A DNA stretch of 16,141 bases from contig JAFLUR010000012.1 of the NCBI GenBank assembly GCA_022508725.1, positions 1-16,141 on the forward strand, in the 5' to 3' direction. Positions 7,499-14,651 of the stretch are shown here, piece by piece (the stretch's first letter is position 1; every line of letters starts with the position of its first letter). The DNA is from Oscillospiraceae bacterium (lineage in GTDB: Bacteria; Bacillota; Clostridia; UBA1381). The position numbers and the translations under genes were made by a program. The notes under the pieces were generated by a model. It worked only from the letters and a program-made list of their open reading frames with translations. It was not told where the DNA came from and did no database searches.

Positions 7499-8086
7499 TT
7501 ACTTGTTTTTCAGATAATTTTCGGTTATTTCGAGAAAATATTTGTGAACCGACGTATCCTCAAGCACTTCCGGATGAAATGCCGTTACAAGCTGATTGCC
7601 CTGTCTTGCCGCAACGATATTCCCGTCAACAACGGAAAGAATTTCAACACCTTCTCCTGCGCTTTCTATATACGGCGCCCGTATAAAGGTCATGGGAATA
7701 TCTCCGATACCTTTGAAATCCGCCGTTGTATGAAAGCTTCCGAGCTGTCTGCCGTAGGCATTTCTTTTTGTGGTGATATCCATTGTTGCAAAATAATTCG
7801 CACTGTCGTTTGAAATGCTTTTTGACAGGAGTATAAGTCCCGCGCACGTTCCGAAAACGGGCATACCGTCCTCGATTTTTCGTTTCAGCGTATCAAACAT
7901 ATCAAGCTCAAAGAGAAGCTTTCCCATAACCGTGCTTTCGCCGCCCGGAAGAACCAAAGCGTCAAACGGTCTTTCGAGATCGCTTTTCTTTCTTAATTCA
8001 AAACATTCCGCGCCGAGCGATTCGAGCATTTTCTCATGTTCAATGAATGCGCCCTGAACCGCCGATACCGCAACCGTGATTTTCAT
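7499..8086 (-). CDS. pdxT: Pyridoxal 5'-phosphate synthase glutaminase subunit PdxT
   Basis: A 195-aa class I glutamine amidotransferase, the usual length for PdxT. It releases ammonia from glutamine and channels it to PdxS for pyridoxal phosphate synthesis. LPGGEST at 46-52 is the family oxyanion-strand motif, GTCAGLILLS holds the nucleophile Cys81, and FHPEVLED holds the His171 and Glu173 of the triad. The ATG at 8086 gives the canonical VAVSAVQGAF-type N-terminus. The nearest purine-rich stretch, AAAGGAA, is about 13 nt upstream, which is rather far, so initiation may partly depend on translation of pdxS 36 bp upstream. The enzyme works as a 12+12 complex with PdxS in the cytosol. Confidence 0.96.
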   Translation of the reverse strand: MKITVAVSAVQGAFIEHEKMLESLGAECFELRKKSDLERPFDALVLPGGESTVMGKLLFELDMFDTLKRKIEDGMPVFGTCAGLILLSKSISNDSANYFATMDITTKRNAYGRQLGSFHTTADFKGIGDIPMTFIRAPYIESAGEGVEILSVVDGNIVAARQGNQLVTAFHPEVLEDTSVHKYFLEITENYLKNK

Positions 8087-8122
8087 TACCGATCATTGAT
8101 TCCTTTCAAAATTGTATTCGGA

Positions 8123-8998
8123 TCATTTTCCTCTTTCAGCCATAAGCAGACTGATTTCGTTTTCATTTATACCCACCATTGCCTCGCCGAGATCTTCCGA
8201 CAGCTCCGCGATAAGCTTGGCGTCCGTGTAATTTGTAACCGCCTTTACTATTGCCGCCGCTCTCTTCTCGGGATTTCCCGATTTGAATATGCCCGAGCCG
8301 ACAAATACGCCCTCGGCGCCGAGCTGCATCATCAAAGACGCGTCGGCAGGTGTCGCAACGCCGCCCGCCGCAAAGTTTACAACGGGAAGCTTTCCGTTTT
8401 CATGAACGTATTTTACCAGATCGTACGGGACCTGAAGATTTTTCGCCGCGTCAAACAACTCGTCCTCCGAAAGCGATGTAAGGCGTCTTATTTCGCTCTG
8501 CATCATTCGCATATGTCTTACCGCCTGAACAATATCTCCCGTGCCGGGCTCACCCTTCGTTCTTATCATAGCCGCTCCCTCGTTAATGCGTCTGAGAGCC
8601 TCGCCCAGATCCTTTGCTCCGCATACGAACGGAACGTCGAATTTCGTTTTGTCTATATGATATTTGTCATCGGCGGGAGAAAGAACCTCGCTTTCATCTA
8701 TATAATCTATTTCGATGGCTTGCAGTATCTGCGCCTCGGCAAAATGGCCTATTCTTACCTTTGCCATAACAGGAATTGAAACCGCCTCTTGTATGCCGCG
8801 GATCATTTTCGGATCGCTCATACGCGACACACCGCCCGCCGCACGAATATCGGCAGGGATCCTTTCAAGAGCCATTACCGCGCATGCTCCCGCTTCCTCG
8901 GCGATTTTTGCCTGTTCGGGTGTGGTAACGTCCATAATCACGCCGCCCTTGAGCATCTGCGCAAGATTTTTACTCAATTCAAATCTGTTGTTTTCCAT
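8123..8998 (-). CDS. pdxS: Pyridoxal 5'-phosphate synthase lyase subunit PdxS
   Basis: A 291-aa TIM-barrel synthase that condenses ribose 5-phosphate, glyceraldehyde 3-phosphate and PdxT-derived ammonia into pyridoxal 5'-phosphate. Key residues are visible: Asp23 in GGVIMDVTTPEQA, Lys80 in PVMAKVRIGH (Schiff base with the pentose), Lys148 in RTKGEPGTGD (second Schiff base) and the phosphate-binding GGVATPADA. The frame extends back to 9031, but that lies about five bases from the -10 box, at or before the transcript start. AAGGAAG stands 9 nt before the ATG at 8998, which gives the standard MENNRFELSKNLAQ start and normal length. It is the first gene of the pdxST operon. Confidence 0.97.
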   Translation of the reverse strand: MENNRFELSKNLAQMLKGGVIMDVTTPEQAKIAEEAGACAVMALERIPADIRAAGGVSRMSDPKMIRGIQEAVSIPVMAKVRIGHFAEAQILQAIEIDYIDESEVLSPADDKYHIDKTKFDVPFVCGAKDLGEALRRINEGAAMIRTKGEPGTGDIVQAVRHMRMMQSEIRRLTSLSEDELFDAAKNLQVPYDLVKYVHENGKLPVVNFAAGGVATPADASLMMQLGAEGVFVGSGIFKSGNPEKRAAAIVKAVTNYTDAKLIAELSEDLGEAMVGINENEISLLMAERGK

Positions 8999-9035
8999 AA
9001 TAATATTCTTCCTTTCAACACATAATATCATTTTA

Positions 9036-9064
9036 ATTATAGCACAAAGAACGGTTCATTTCAA
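9036..9064 (-). promoter_or_regulatory. Sigma-A promoter of pdxST
   Basis: On the - strand TTGAAA (9059-9064) and TATAAT (9036-9041) are 17 bp apart, and TGC directly before the -10 gives an extended -10. The transcript should start near 9029, leaving a leader of about 30 nt. No MocR/PdxR-type operator or riboswitch is recognised. The match to consensus suggests strong, largely constitutive expression. Confidence 0.88.
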
Positions 9065-9120
9065 GCTGTTTGATAAATTTCCCGGTATTTTTGTAAGGTT
9101 TGTCGATGATACGGGTATAT

Positions 9121-9140
9121 TTGCCGGTCATGTGCGGCAA
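9121..9140. other. Stem-loop after the methylase gene
   Basis: TTGCCG (9121-9126) and CGGCAA (9135-9140) form a perfect 6-bp stem with an 8-nt loop, 21 bp beyond the methylase stop codon. No good T-tract follows on the - strand (AAATATACCC), so it is a poor rho-independent terminator. On the + strand TTTGTTT follows. I record it as a possible weak terminator upstream of the pdxS promoter. Confidence 0.4.
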
Positions 9141-9148
9141 TTTGTTTA

Positions 9149-9184
9149 GGAAACACCGATTTAAAGGCAATCAAAAAACAAATT
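9149..9184. repeat. 36-bp dispersed repeat, copy 2, overlapping the methylase 3' end
   Basis: This copy matches 2326-2361 at 32 of 36 positions in the same orientation. Its inner part supplies the last seven codons and the stop (reading LFFDCL then TAA on the - strand), and the match continues 12 bp past the stop. The conservation is therefore of DNA, not of a protein end. Confidence 0.75.
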
Positions 9185-11146
9185 CTTTCCCGCTAACGCG
9201 GTCCGGACGGTTTCTTTCTGCCTTTCCGACAGAGAATAGATATTCATGATTTCATCATCCAGCTCTTCATACAGATCGATAATACTTTCGTTTGAATTCA
9301 TTATGCGGTCCGCCTTTTTTATTATCTCGCTTTGTTTTTCCGCGCTTACCGCAGGTATCGGCAATGATTCGATATGAGAGCGCAGCAGCTTGACGGAATT
9401 GTATTTCTTGCTTATAAAATAAGCCGCCGCGCGGGAATTCAAAATTGCCAATACATATTTTATATCCATACCTTTGATTTGCGGTATTAAAATATTGCAG
9501 CTGTTCAGAGAAAGCGTCTGTTTATCATCGTATGCGAACACTGGAAGCTCGGAAATAAACCTGTATAACAGCTTTTCCTTTGCGCGGTATATCCCGGCCG
9601 GCGCCGTCTGCTGAAAATTCTCCGGTGTAAAACGTATATGATTGTTCGTATCCTTTATCGCATATCTGTAAACATCGCTGCCTTTGAGAACGATTTCGGT
9701 TCCCTCCGATTTTGTGTCTTTAATGTACTTTTTATTATTGCCGGTAACGATACCCAAAGCGAATTCGGCGTTACCCGCAAGATATCCGGCGTTTTTCACC
9801 GATCCGATCGCGCGCAGACAATCGTATTCCTCATCATTCATATTAAAAGAAAATAAAGACGCGTCGATCTCTCTGTTTTCTTTTATGATGAATTTTTTAT
9901 CTCCCCATTCGACTCCGCAATGCTTTGTCTGCCCCTTATGACCGGTCTGCAATCCCAAAATAACGGCAGGACACCACACTCCCGAAAAAGCGTTTCCCAA
10001 GCGGCACACAAATTTAAACGCCGTGTTTTTTACCATCAATTCCCTTGCTTTTTTATGGGAAGCCACACTCAAAATCGCCTCGGGCAGCACATATGCCAGA
10101 TAACCGTTTTCTTCAAGCATTGACAATCCCTTTTCAACAAACAAATCATACGATTCCGTGCCTTTGCTTTTTGCAGTGATATAATTCGCCGTAAGATACG
10201 TTATTTCTTCTTTGCCGAAATTGTATCCCCACGGCGGATTTCCAAGCACAACGGAAAATTTTTGAGAAAAAGCGTTTGAAAGGGTATTGCCGCAGACAAA
10301 TTGAGAATACAGCCTCTTTTTGCCGATACTGTTGTCAAGCAAAAACATATTGATACGCGCAATGCAAATGCTTATTTCATCCGTATCCCGACCGTACAGA
10401 TTATTTACGCTTGCTCCGCCGCCGACAAGACCTATAAGGAAATTACCGCTGCCGCAGCAAGGATCGCATATGGTTTTATTCCCTATGTCAATACATTCCT
10501 TTAAATTGCCGATAAGAGTATTTACCGCGTTTGCCGGCGTATAATACGCGCCCGTTTGCTTGCGGTTTCCCAAGTCTCTCAGCGAAATATAAACAAAGCC
10601 CAATGTATCCTCCGACGGAACAAACCGGATTTGATATTCCAAAGCGGAACGGATATTTGTCGGGTCAAATCCGGTCATATCGATATTGCCGAGCAGGTCC
10701 GCGATCAAATCGTTAAAAACATTACAATCGGATATCTCCCGATTTTGAAATAAAGCGTTTTCCGAAACCGTACCCCCGCCGCTTTGCCTGTAAAGCCGGA
10801 TTGCAAAACAGGCGAGTATAACTCTCAATTCATCTTCCGTGATCTGCTCATGGGAGCCTAATATTTTTTCAACGATCTCCCGATTGTTTTCATTCTTGAT
10901 ATAATCCTTATAAAGAGCCTTGCCGCTTACGCTTTTTTTGTTCCGGCGGCTTTTTAAACGACCATCCTTGCCGCTTTTGATTTCTCCGGAGATTTTTTCC
11001 ATATATGCTTTGTCAAATGTTTCGCCGTCGGGATTTGTTTCCAGCTTCCCAAGCCTGATCCAGTTTTTTACCGTGGCTTCGGAAACGGAAAGCAAGCCGC
11101 AAACCTGTGCGATCGTCAAATTTCCGTCTGTGTCCGGAATACGCAT
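9161..11146 (-). CDS. Orphan adenine-specific DNA methyltransferase with N-terminal HTH and TaqI-like specificity region
   Basis: A 661-aa N6-adenine DNA methylase. Residues 10-35 (LTIAQVCGLLSVSEATVKNWIRLGKL) form a MerR/HTH_17-like helix-turn-helix. TGAYYTP at 198-204 is the SAM-binding motif X region, DPCCGSGNFLIG at 228-239 is motif I, and NPPWGYN at 303-309 is catalytic motif IV. The order makes it a gamma-class enzyme. Residues of about 450-640 resemble the TaqI/Eco57I-like target-recognition region (LKGSDVYRYAI, KLLYRF, a late I--LPIP segment). No nuclease motif and no neighbouring restriction gene are seen, so it is probably an orphan or regulatory methylase, as is the TaqI-like CamA of Clostridioides difficile. 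The frame runs up to 11299 through the MITE-like element, but the ATG at 11146, with GAGGTG 6 nt upstream, gives the natural start. The extreme C-terminus comes from a dispersed repeat. Confidence 0.85.
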   Translation of the reverse strand: MRIPDTDGNLTIAQVCGLLSVSEATVKNWIRLGKLETNPDGETFDKAYMEKISGEIKSGKDGRLKSRRNKKSVSGKALYKDYIKNENNREIVEKILGSHEQITEDELRVILACFAIRLYRQSGGGTVSENALFQNREISDCNVFNDLIADLLGNIDMTGFDPTNIRSALEYQIRFVPSEDTLGFVYISLRDLGNRKQTGAYYTPANAVNTLIGNLKECIDIGNKTICDPCCGSGNFLIGLVGGGASVNNLYGRDTDEISICIARINMFLLDNSIGKKRLYSQFVCGNTLSNAFSQKFSVVLGNPPWGYNFGKEEITYLTANYITAKSKGTESYDLFVEKGLSMLEENGYLAYVLPEAILSVASHKKARELMVKNTAFKFVCRLGNAFSGVWCPAVILGLQTGHKGQTKHCGVEWGDKKFIIKENREIDASLFSFNMNDEEYDCLRAIGSVKNAGYLAGNAEFALGIVTGNNKKYIKDTKSEGTEIVLKGSDVYRYAIKDTNNHIRFTPENFQQTAPAGIYRAKEKLLYRFISELPVFAYDDKQTLSLNSCNILIPQIKGMDIKYVLAILNSRAAAYFISKKYNSVKLLRSHIESLPIPAVSAEKQSEIIKKADRIMNSNESIIDLYEELDDEIMNIYSLSERQKETVRTALAGKNLFFDCL

Positions 11147-11168
11147 AATAACACCTCGTTCAAATCTT

Positions 11169-11336
11169 TCAGAGCTTGTTTGACATCCTCCAGTCGTCAT
11201 CTTTTCGGCATATTTCCCCTCCGGCTTTGCCCGGAATTTTTGAAATGCACAGAGTATTACCGCAAATTTCGGACTTTGCCGGCAGAAAAATCCACTCAAA
11301 AATCCGACGATTGGAGGAATACCAAACAGACTCTTA
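11169..11336. mobile_element. MITE-like element with about 30-bp imperfect terminal inverted repeats
   Basis: The left end (11169-11198, starting TCAGAGCTTGTTTGACATCC) and the reverse complement of the right end (11306-11336, starting TAAGAGTCTGTTTGGTATTCC) agree at 24 of 31 aligned positions, including AGAG, TGTTTG, TCCTCCA and TCGTC blocks. The 168-bp element has no transposase. A short internal stem TCCGG-6 nt-CCGGA lies near the left side. I see no clear target-site duplication, so it is either old or of a type that leaves none. The left end is 22 bp upstream of the methylase start codon, so any methylase promoter must lie in or beyond the element. Confidence 0.7.
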
Positions 11337-11361
11337 ATGAAAACTTCACATCTGTCGGATG

Positions 11362-11428
11362 CCCGTCAACCGGTGTATTCGATGAATTGACAGTTCACGA
11401 TGCCGCATTCATGCACCCGTCAACCGGT
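11362..11428. repeat. Two-copy direct repeat of CCCGTCAACCGGT
   Basis: CCCGTCAACCGGT occurs at 11362-11374 and 11416-11428, 54 bp apart, within longer similar segments that both continue with ATTCG and GAA. The + strand frame across them is open to a TGA at 11465-11467 and reads PSTG-F twice, but it has no start outside the MITE-like element. It is either a gene remnant or part of an extragenic repeat. Confidence 0.6.
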
Positions 11429-11441
11429 AAATTCGCCGAAC

Positions 11442-11465
11442 AAAAAAACGACCTCCCGATCGTTT
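11442..11465 (-). terminator. Probable terminator of the wal genes
   Basis: On the - strand AAACGA pairs with TCGTTT across an 8-nt loop, and the second arm runs into seven consecutive T residues (+ positions 11442-11448). It stands about 68 bp after the walI stop codon. The stem is short and AT-rich at its base, so the call is moderate. Confidence 0.5.
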
Positions 11466-11532
11466 GATTTTCGGTCCGACTTTCGGGATGCCGCTGCCGG
11501 TCGTGCCTTTCAAGACGTCTTTGCCCGGATAT

Positions 11533-12351
11533 CTACCGTGTTCTTCTTGTATCCATATAATATACTCCGCCGTCCGAGGTTTCGATACACCACACGGGTA
11601 TAAGTACAAATGATTTGTGATATGTTTCGGGCTTGCCCTTGTAATAGCCTATATTCAGTCCGGTTATCCGCACGGGAAGTTCTCCGTCATACATATTTTT
11701 AAAATCGATCAGCACTCCCGTGATGCTTTTTGTTTCGGTCATATTCGAGATCATATCCGGGTCACTCACAAACCATACACCGCTTATTTTTTCAACGCTT
11801 TGACCGGTCATTGAAATTTCTATCCGGGAATCAAAAAACGGTTTCGCTTCGATAATATTCTTTATTGTTATCCTGCCGCCGTTTTCCGTTTCTTCATACT
11901 CCGTCTCATAATTTCCCATGTCATCGAAATCAAGCTTTTTAAAAACAGCCTGTATCTTATTTTCAATATCATAAATTCCCGCAATATCAAAATAGTCCTT
12001 ATCATAATAAACGGCGCTGAAAAAATCCCCGTCGATAACAGCCTCTCCCGCCGGGGATATATATTTACCCTCCGCTTCATACGCGTCGCCGCCTATAAGC
12101 GACTTCGCAAAAATCATATTATCCTCAATGATATTATACGCTTCGGCATACTTCATTTTCGGATTTTTCTTCGGGATAATATCCTCCCCTATCGTTATCT
12201 GCGCTTTATTCAGAATATCGACCGACGCTTTCATAATATCGGCATTTACGTTATATTTATTTCTGTCCGATTCGATTAGGATACCGAGAAAAACCATGTT
12301 TATAACAAGGAAAAATACTATAAGTATACTCTTAGCTTCGCTCCAGTTCAC
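11533..12351 (-). CDS. walI: WalI/YycI-family regulator of the WalK sensor kinase
   Basis: A 272-aa membrane-anchored protein. The N-terminus MNWSEAKSILIVFFLVINM is characteristic of YycI: a few cytosolic residues, then one transmembrane helix (about 8-27) and a large extracytoplasmic part. The C-terminal part, with FVLIPVWCIETSDGGVYYMDT, fits the YycH/YycI fold. In Bacilli, WalH and WalI bind WalK through their membrane helices and tune its activity (inhibitory in B. subtilis, activating in Staphylococcus aureus). The start is a GTG at 12351, 10 nt after GGAGG, inside the end of walH, giving a 20-bp overlap and likely translational coupling. The last four residues (RRTR) are not typical but the length is normal. 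No walJ follows. Confidence 0.85.
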   Translation of the reverse strand: MNWSEAKSILIVFFLVINMVFLGILIESDRNKYNVNADIMKASVDILNKAQITIGEDIIPKKNPKMKYAEAYNIIEDNMIFAKSLIGGDAYEAEGKYISPAGEAVIDGDFFSAVYYDKDYFDIAGIYDIENKIQAVFKKLDFDDMGNYETEYEETENGGRITIKNIIEAKPFFDSRIEISMTGQSVEKISGVWFVSDPDMISNMTETKSITGVLIDFKNMYDGELPVRITGLNIGYYKGKPETYHKSFVLIPVWCIETSDGGVYYMDTRRTR

Positions 12352-13780
12352 TTGTTATCAGCCTCCAATCCGCTGTCTTTTCCCCGATACTCAGATCATC
12401 GAAATACGATACATACATTTTTTCAACCACGGTATATTTATTTTCGCTTCCGTTATCCGAAACGGAGTCGATCGCCGATATATACATGGGCGTGCTTGTG
12501 ATAACCGATGTATTTTCGTATCTTCTGAGTATTTGACGATATTCCGTTATATATCCGTTTTCAACAAAAACCTCGACGGCGTGTTCCGTTTCGGTCATTG
12601 TTACGGGAATACCGTTGACTATATAATCAAACGTGATTTTCGATTTCGCGTAATCCATATCGGTAAGATCGGAGCTTATATACAAATCCTTATTTGAACC
12701 CGAAATATCGTTTATCCTGTCTGTAAATTCGGAAACCATGGAAACAGCGTCATATACCGAACCGGCATTTCTTTTTAAAATACTTCTCTGCGGATTTTTT
12801 GATGTATACGTCAGATAACCTCCGGGAGAAAGCTTTAGGATCATATCATTTTCAACAAAAACCGACGTCCCGTCCGCCTCCGTATATTTCCGCATTGTAT
12901 TTGAATTTATATCGAATATATCAAGCAGCTCCTTTACTGTCTGGGAGTTATGCGTGCCGTCGGAACGCGCCGTCGGATTTTCCGAATTTATTGTTTCATA
13001 TTCCACCGGATTGTTGAATATGGGGACCATAGGCGATATTATGACCCTCTGCGACTCTTTTGCCTTATCAAAAAGCAGATCAAAGGAATAATTTATTATT
13101 GTTGACGAGCTTGTATCGTTTTCATCAAATTTATCCTGAAAATAAACTATAAGCTCATCGATCCCGCTCCTGTCGAAATCGACGGCATTTACTCTGTAAT
13201 ATCTGTTGCTGCTTCCGTTTTTAAAAATCACCGACACTCCCATATCTCCGCCAGAAATAACAACGTCCGATATAATATCGGTAAATCCCGATATCGCCGA
13301 GCCGGAGCATCCGAAAAATTCCGGCATAATATCCGACGAATAGTTAATGTCATAGCTGAGATACACCGAACGCGACGTAAGAGTATTATACCATTCGTCA
13401 CTGCTTGCCTCGGATATATTTTTAGAGTCCGCCGAAAATGCCGCCGCCAACGCTTCATATGCGATATCATTCGCCATTTTAAATTGTTCGTGTGTGGAAT
13501 TAAGCAAAAATCTTGTTGTCTGATATCCCGTATTTATTATAATTCTGTCGGGCAGCGCAATATGCGTTTTTGTGTATGGCGACGCCTTTCTGTCGGTCAG
13601 TCTGCGAACTATGGGCGATTTTTTTATGCTATAAAAAAAATTATAGCCGTCGGGCCATAATTTCTTTTGTGTCCATATTTTACCTCCGAGCACAAGACTG
13701 CATATAACAAGAAATCCCAAAAGCATTGACTTGAGACGCTCTTTTCCGTTCATCGAAACTTTGTTCCAAACCCAATTCAT
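12332..13780 (-). CDS. walH: WalH/YycH-family regulator of the WalK sensor kinase
   Basis: A 482-aa membrane-anchored extracytoplasmic protein of the YycH family. A short basic stretch (NGKERLK) precedes one transmembrane helix at about residues 18-35 (MLLGFLVICSLVLGGKIW). The family-typical segment with aromatic residues and LWPDGYNFFYS follows, then a long external region. Partners are WalK and WalI at the cytoplasmic membrane. The frame is open to 13879, but AGGAGG stands 7 nt before the ATG at 13780, which is taken as the start; the upstream 33 codons look non-coding. The gene is separated from the small secreted gene by 143 bp that contain a strong stem-loop but no clear promoter. It overlaps walI. 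Confidence 0.85.
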   Translation of the reverse strand: MNWVWNKVSMNGKERLKSMLLGFLVICSLVLGGKIWTQKKLWPDGYNFFYSIKKSPIVRRLTDRKASPYTKTHIALPDRIIINTGYQTTRFLLNSTHEQFKMANDIAYEALAAAFSADSKNISEASSDEWYNTLTSRSVYLSYDINYSSDIMPEFFGCSGSAISGFTDIISDVVISGGDMGVSVIFKNGSSNRYYRVNAVDFDRSGIDELIVYFQDKFDENDTSSSTIINYSFDLLFDKAKESQRVIISPMVPIFNNPVEYETINSENPTARSDGTHNSQTVKELLDIFDINSNTMRKYTEADGTSVFVENDMILKLSPGGYLTYTSKNPQRSILKRNAGSVYDAVSMVSEFTDRINDISGSNKDLYISSDLTDMDYAKSKITFDYIVNGIPVTMTETEHAVEVFVENGYITEYRQILRRYENTSVITSTPMYISAIDSVSDNGSENKYTVVEKMYVSYFDDLSIGEKTADWRLITSELERS

Positions 13781-13846
13781 CAGAAATCCTCCGTTTGTCA
13801 ATCCGGCTCGCATATGCGAAAGGGCAGCTCCCGACCGGTCCGGCGC

Positions 13847-13868
13847 CGGAATATATTTGCATATTCCG
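13847..13868. other. Stem-loop in the walH leader
   Basis: CGGAATAT (13847-13854) and ATATTCCG (13861-13868) form a perfect 8-bp stem with a 6-nt loop. GC-rich palindromes (CCGGCGCCGG, GACCGGTC) lie beside it towards walH. It sits in the 143-bp gap between the small secreted gene and walH, 67 bp before the walH start. There is no T-tract, so it is not an obvious terminator; it may affect transcript processing or walH translation. Confidence 0.5.
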
Positions 13869-13923
13869 ATCGCCGACAACCGTAATACATCACGTCATAC
13901 ATTTCATTTTGCGATAAAAATTA

Positions 13924-14382
13924 TCAATTAAAGAAATCGCGTATGGTGACCGAAATGCCCTTCAGCTTATTTATCGTGCTCTGCTTTATTTTATTTATTT
14001 CAATATTTACTGTCTGGTTCGAATATCCGTTCTGCGCATACACTCTGAAGCTGTTTGAATTGTCATCCAAATCGACCACCATGCTGTACAGTCCGCTCGA
14101 TCCGATAACAACGTCATCCTTAACAAGTATGTACAGACCCGAGGACGCATTATATTTATATACGCTCACCACGGTGCCCGGCGTACCGACCGCGGATATG
14201 GTATAGGTTTTATCCGATGTGGACGCGCTGCATGATTCCGGTTTCTTTATATAAATAAGTCCCTGTGAATTCGTATGTATTTCCGACGGCATGGACGGAC
14301 CGTATGAAGCATATGATACGGGGACCGCCGTCATGATAACCGCCGACGCGATCAATACCGCTGTCAAAAGCTTTTTCATCAT
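13924..14382 (-). CDS. Small secreted protein of unknown function between walK and walH
   Basis: I do not recognise a named family. The 152-aa product starts MMKKLLTAVLIASAVIMTAVPVSYA by position, a clear Sec signal peptide ending at about residue 25 (SYA). The mature part of about 125 residues is rich in Ser, Thr, Tyr, Asn and Val in alternating patterns (YTISAVGTPGTVVSVYKY, FRVYAQNGYSNQTVNIEI), which suggests a single Ig-like beta sandwich. It ends with a basic amphipathic tail containing TINKLKGISVTIRDFF. No sortase motif, lipobox or second membrane helix is seen. The start is the ATG at 14382, with GGGAGGG 7 nt upstream; an in-frame start at 14406 has no ribosome site. It has its own promoter and lies where wal operons normally have nothing, so a role in cell-wall sensing is a guess from position only. 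Confidence 0.8.
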   Translation of the reverse strand: MMKKLLTAVLIASAVIMTAVPVSYASYGPSMPSEIHTNSQGLIYIKKPESCSASTSDKTYTISAVGTPGTVVSVYKYNASSGLYILVKDDVVIGSSGLYSMVVDLDDNSNSFRVYAQNGYSNQTVNIEINKIKQSTINKLKGISVTIRDFFN

Positions 14383-14499
14383 AAATAATCCCTCCCGAAA
14401 AGTCATGCGGATATTCCGCTTTATGCAATTCCGATAAATATCGATACAATCAATTTATGAAATACCGCAAAGACCCGCTTCACAATATTTCTTGATTAT

Positions 14500-14528
14500 A
14501 TTATACCACAATAATTATTACAAAACAA
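14500..14528 (-). promoter_or_regulatory. Sigma-A promoter of the small secreted gene (and perhaps walHI)
   Basis: On the - strand TTGTTT (14523-14528) and TATAAT (14500-14505) are 17 bp apart with TGG before the -10 (extended -10). The transcript should start near 14493, leaving a leader of about 110 nt. The promoter lies in the AT-rich 269-bp gap after walK, where I find no clear terminator, so the downstream genes may be reached both by read-through and from this promoter. Confidence 0.82.
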
Positions 14529-14651
14529 TTACAGGAAATTTAAAAGCGTATAACATTATTAAACCAATATCGTAAAAATTCCGTTTATATTCAAAAATCC
14601 GCAGTTTTATGCTGTATTTTCCCTCTTTTCCTCAGAAAAAATCACACGAAA

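Noticed and set aside
8036..8779. 247-codon + strand frame opposite pdxS and pdxT
   Set aside because: It is an antisense shadow of two strongly conserved genes, with no motif of its own.
8999..9031. Upstream start for pdxS at 9031
   Set aside because: It lies within about five bases of the -10 box, so the codon is at or before the predicted transcript start; the ATG at 8998 has a proper ribosome site and gives the normal length.
2326..9184. The two 36-bp repeats as ends of one large 6.9-kb transposon
   Set aside because: They are direct repeats around ordinary housekeeping genes, with no transposase or integrase between them. A scattered repeat family fits better, although recombination between copies is possible.
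11147..11299. 51-codon N-terminal extension of the methylase
   Set aside because: It is translated from the MITE-like element and the leader, and a good ribosome site precedes the ATG at 11146.
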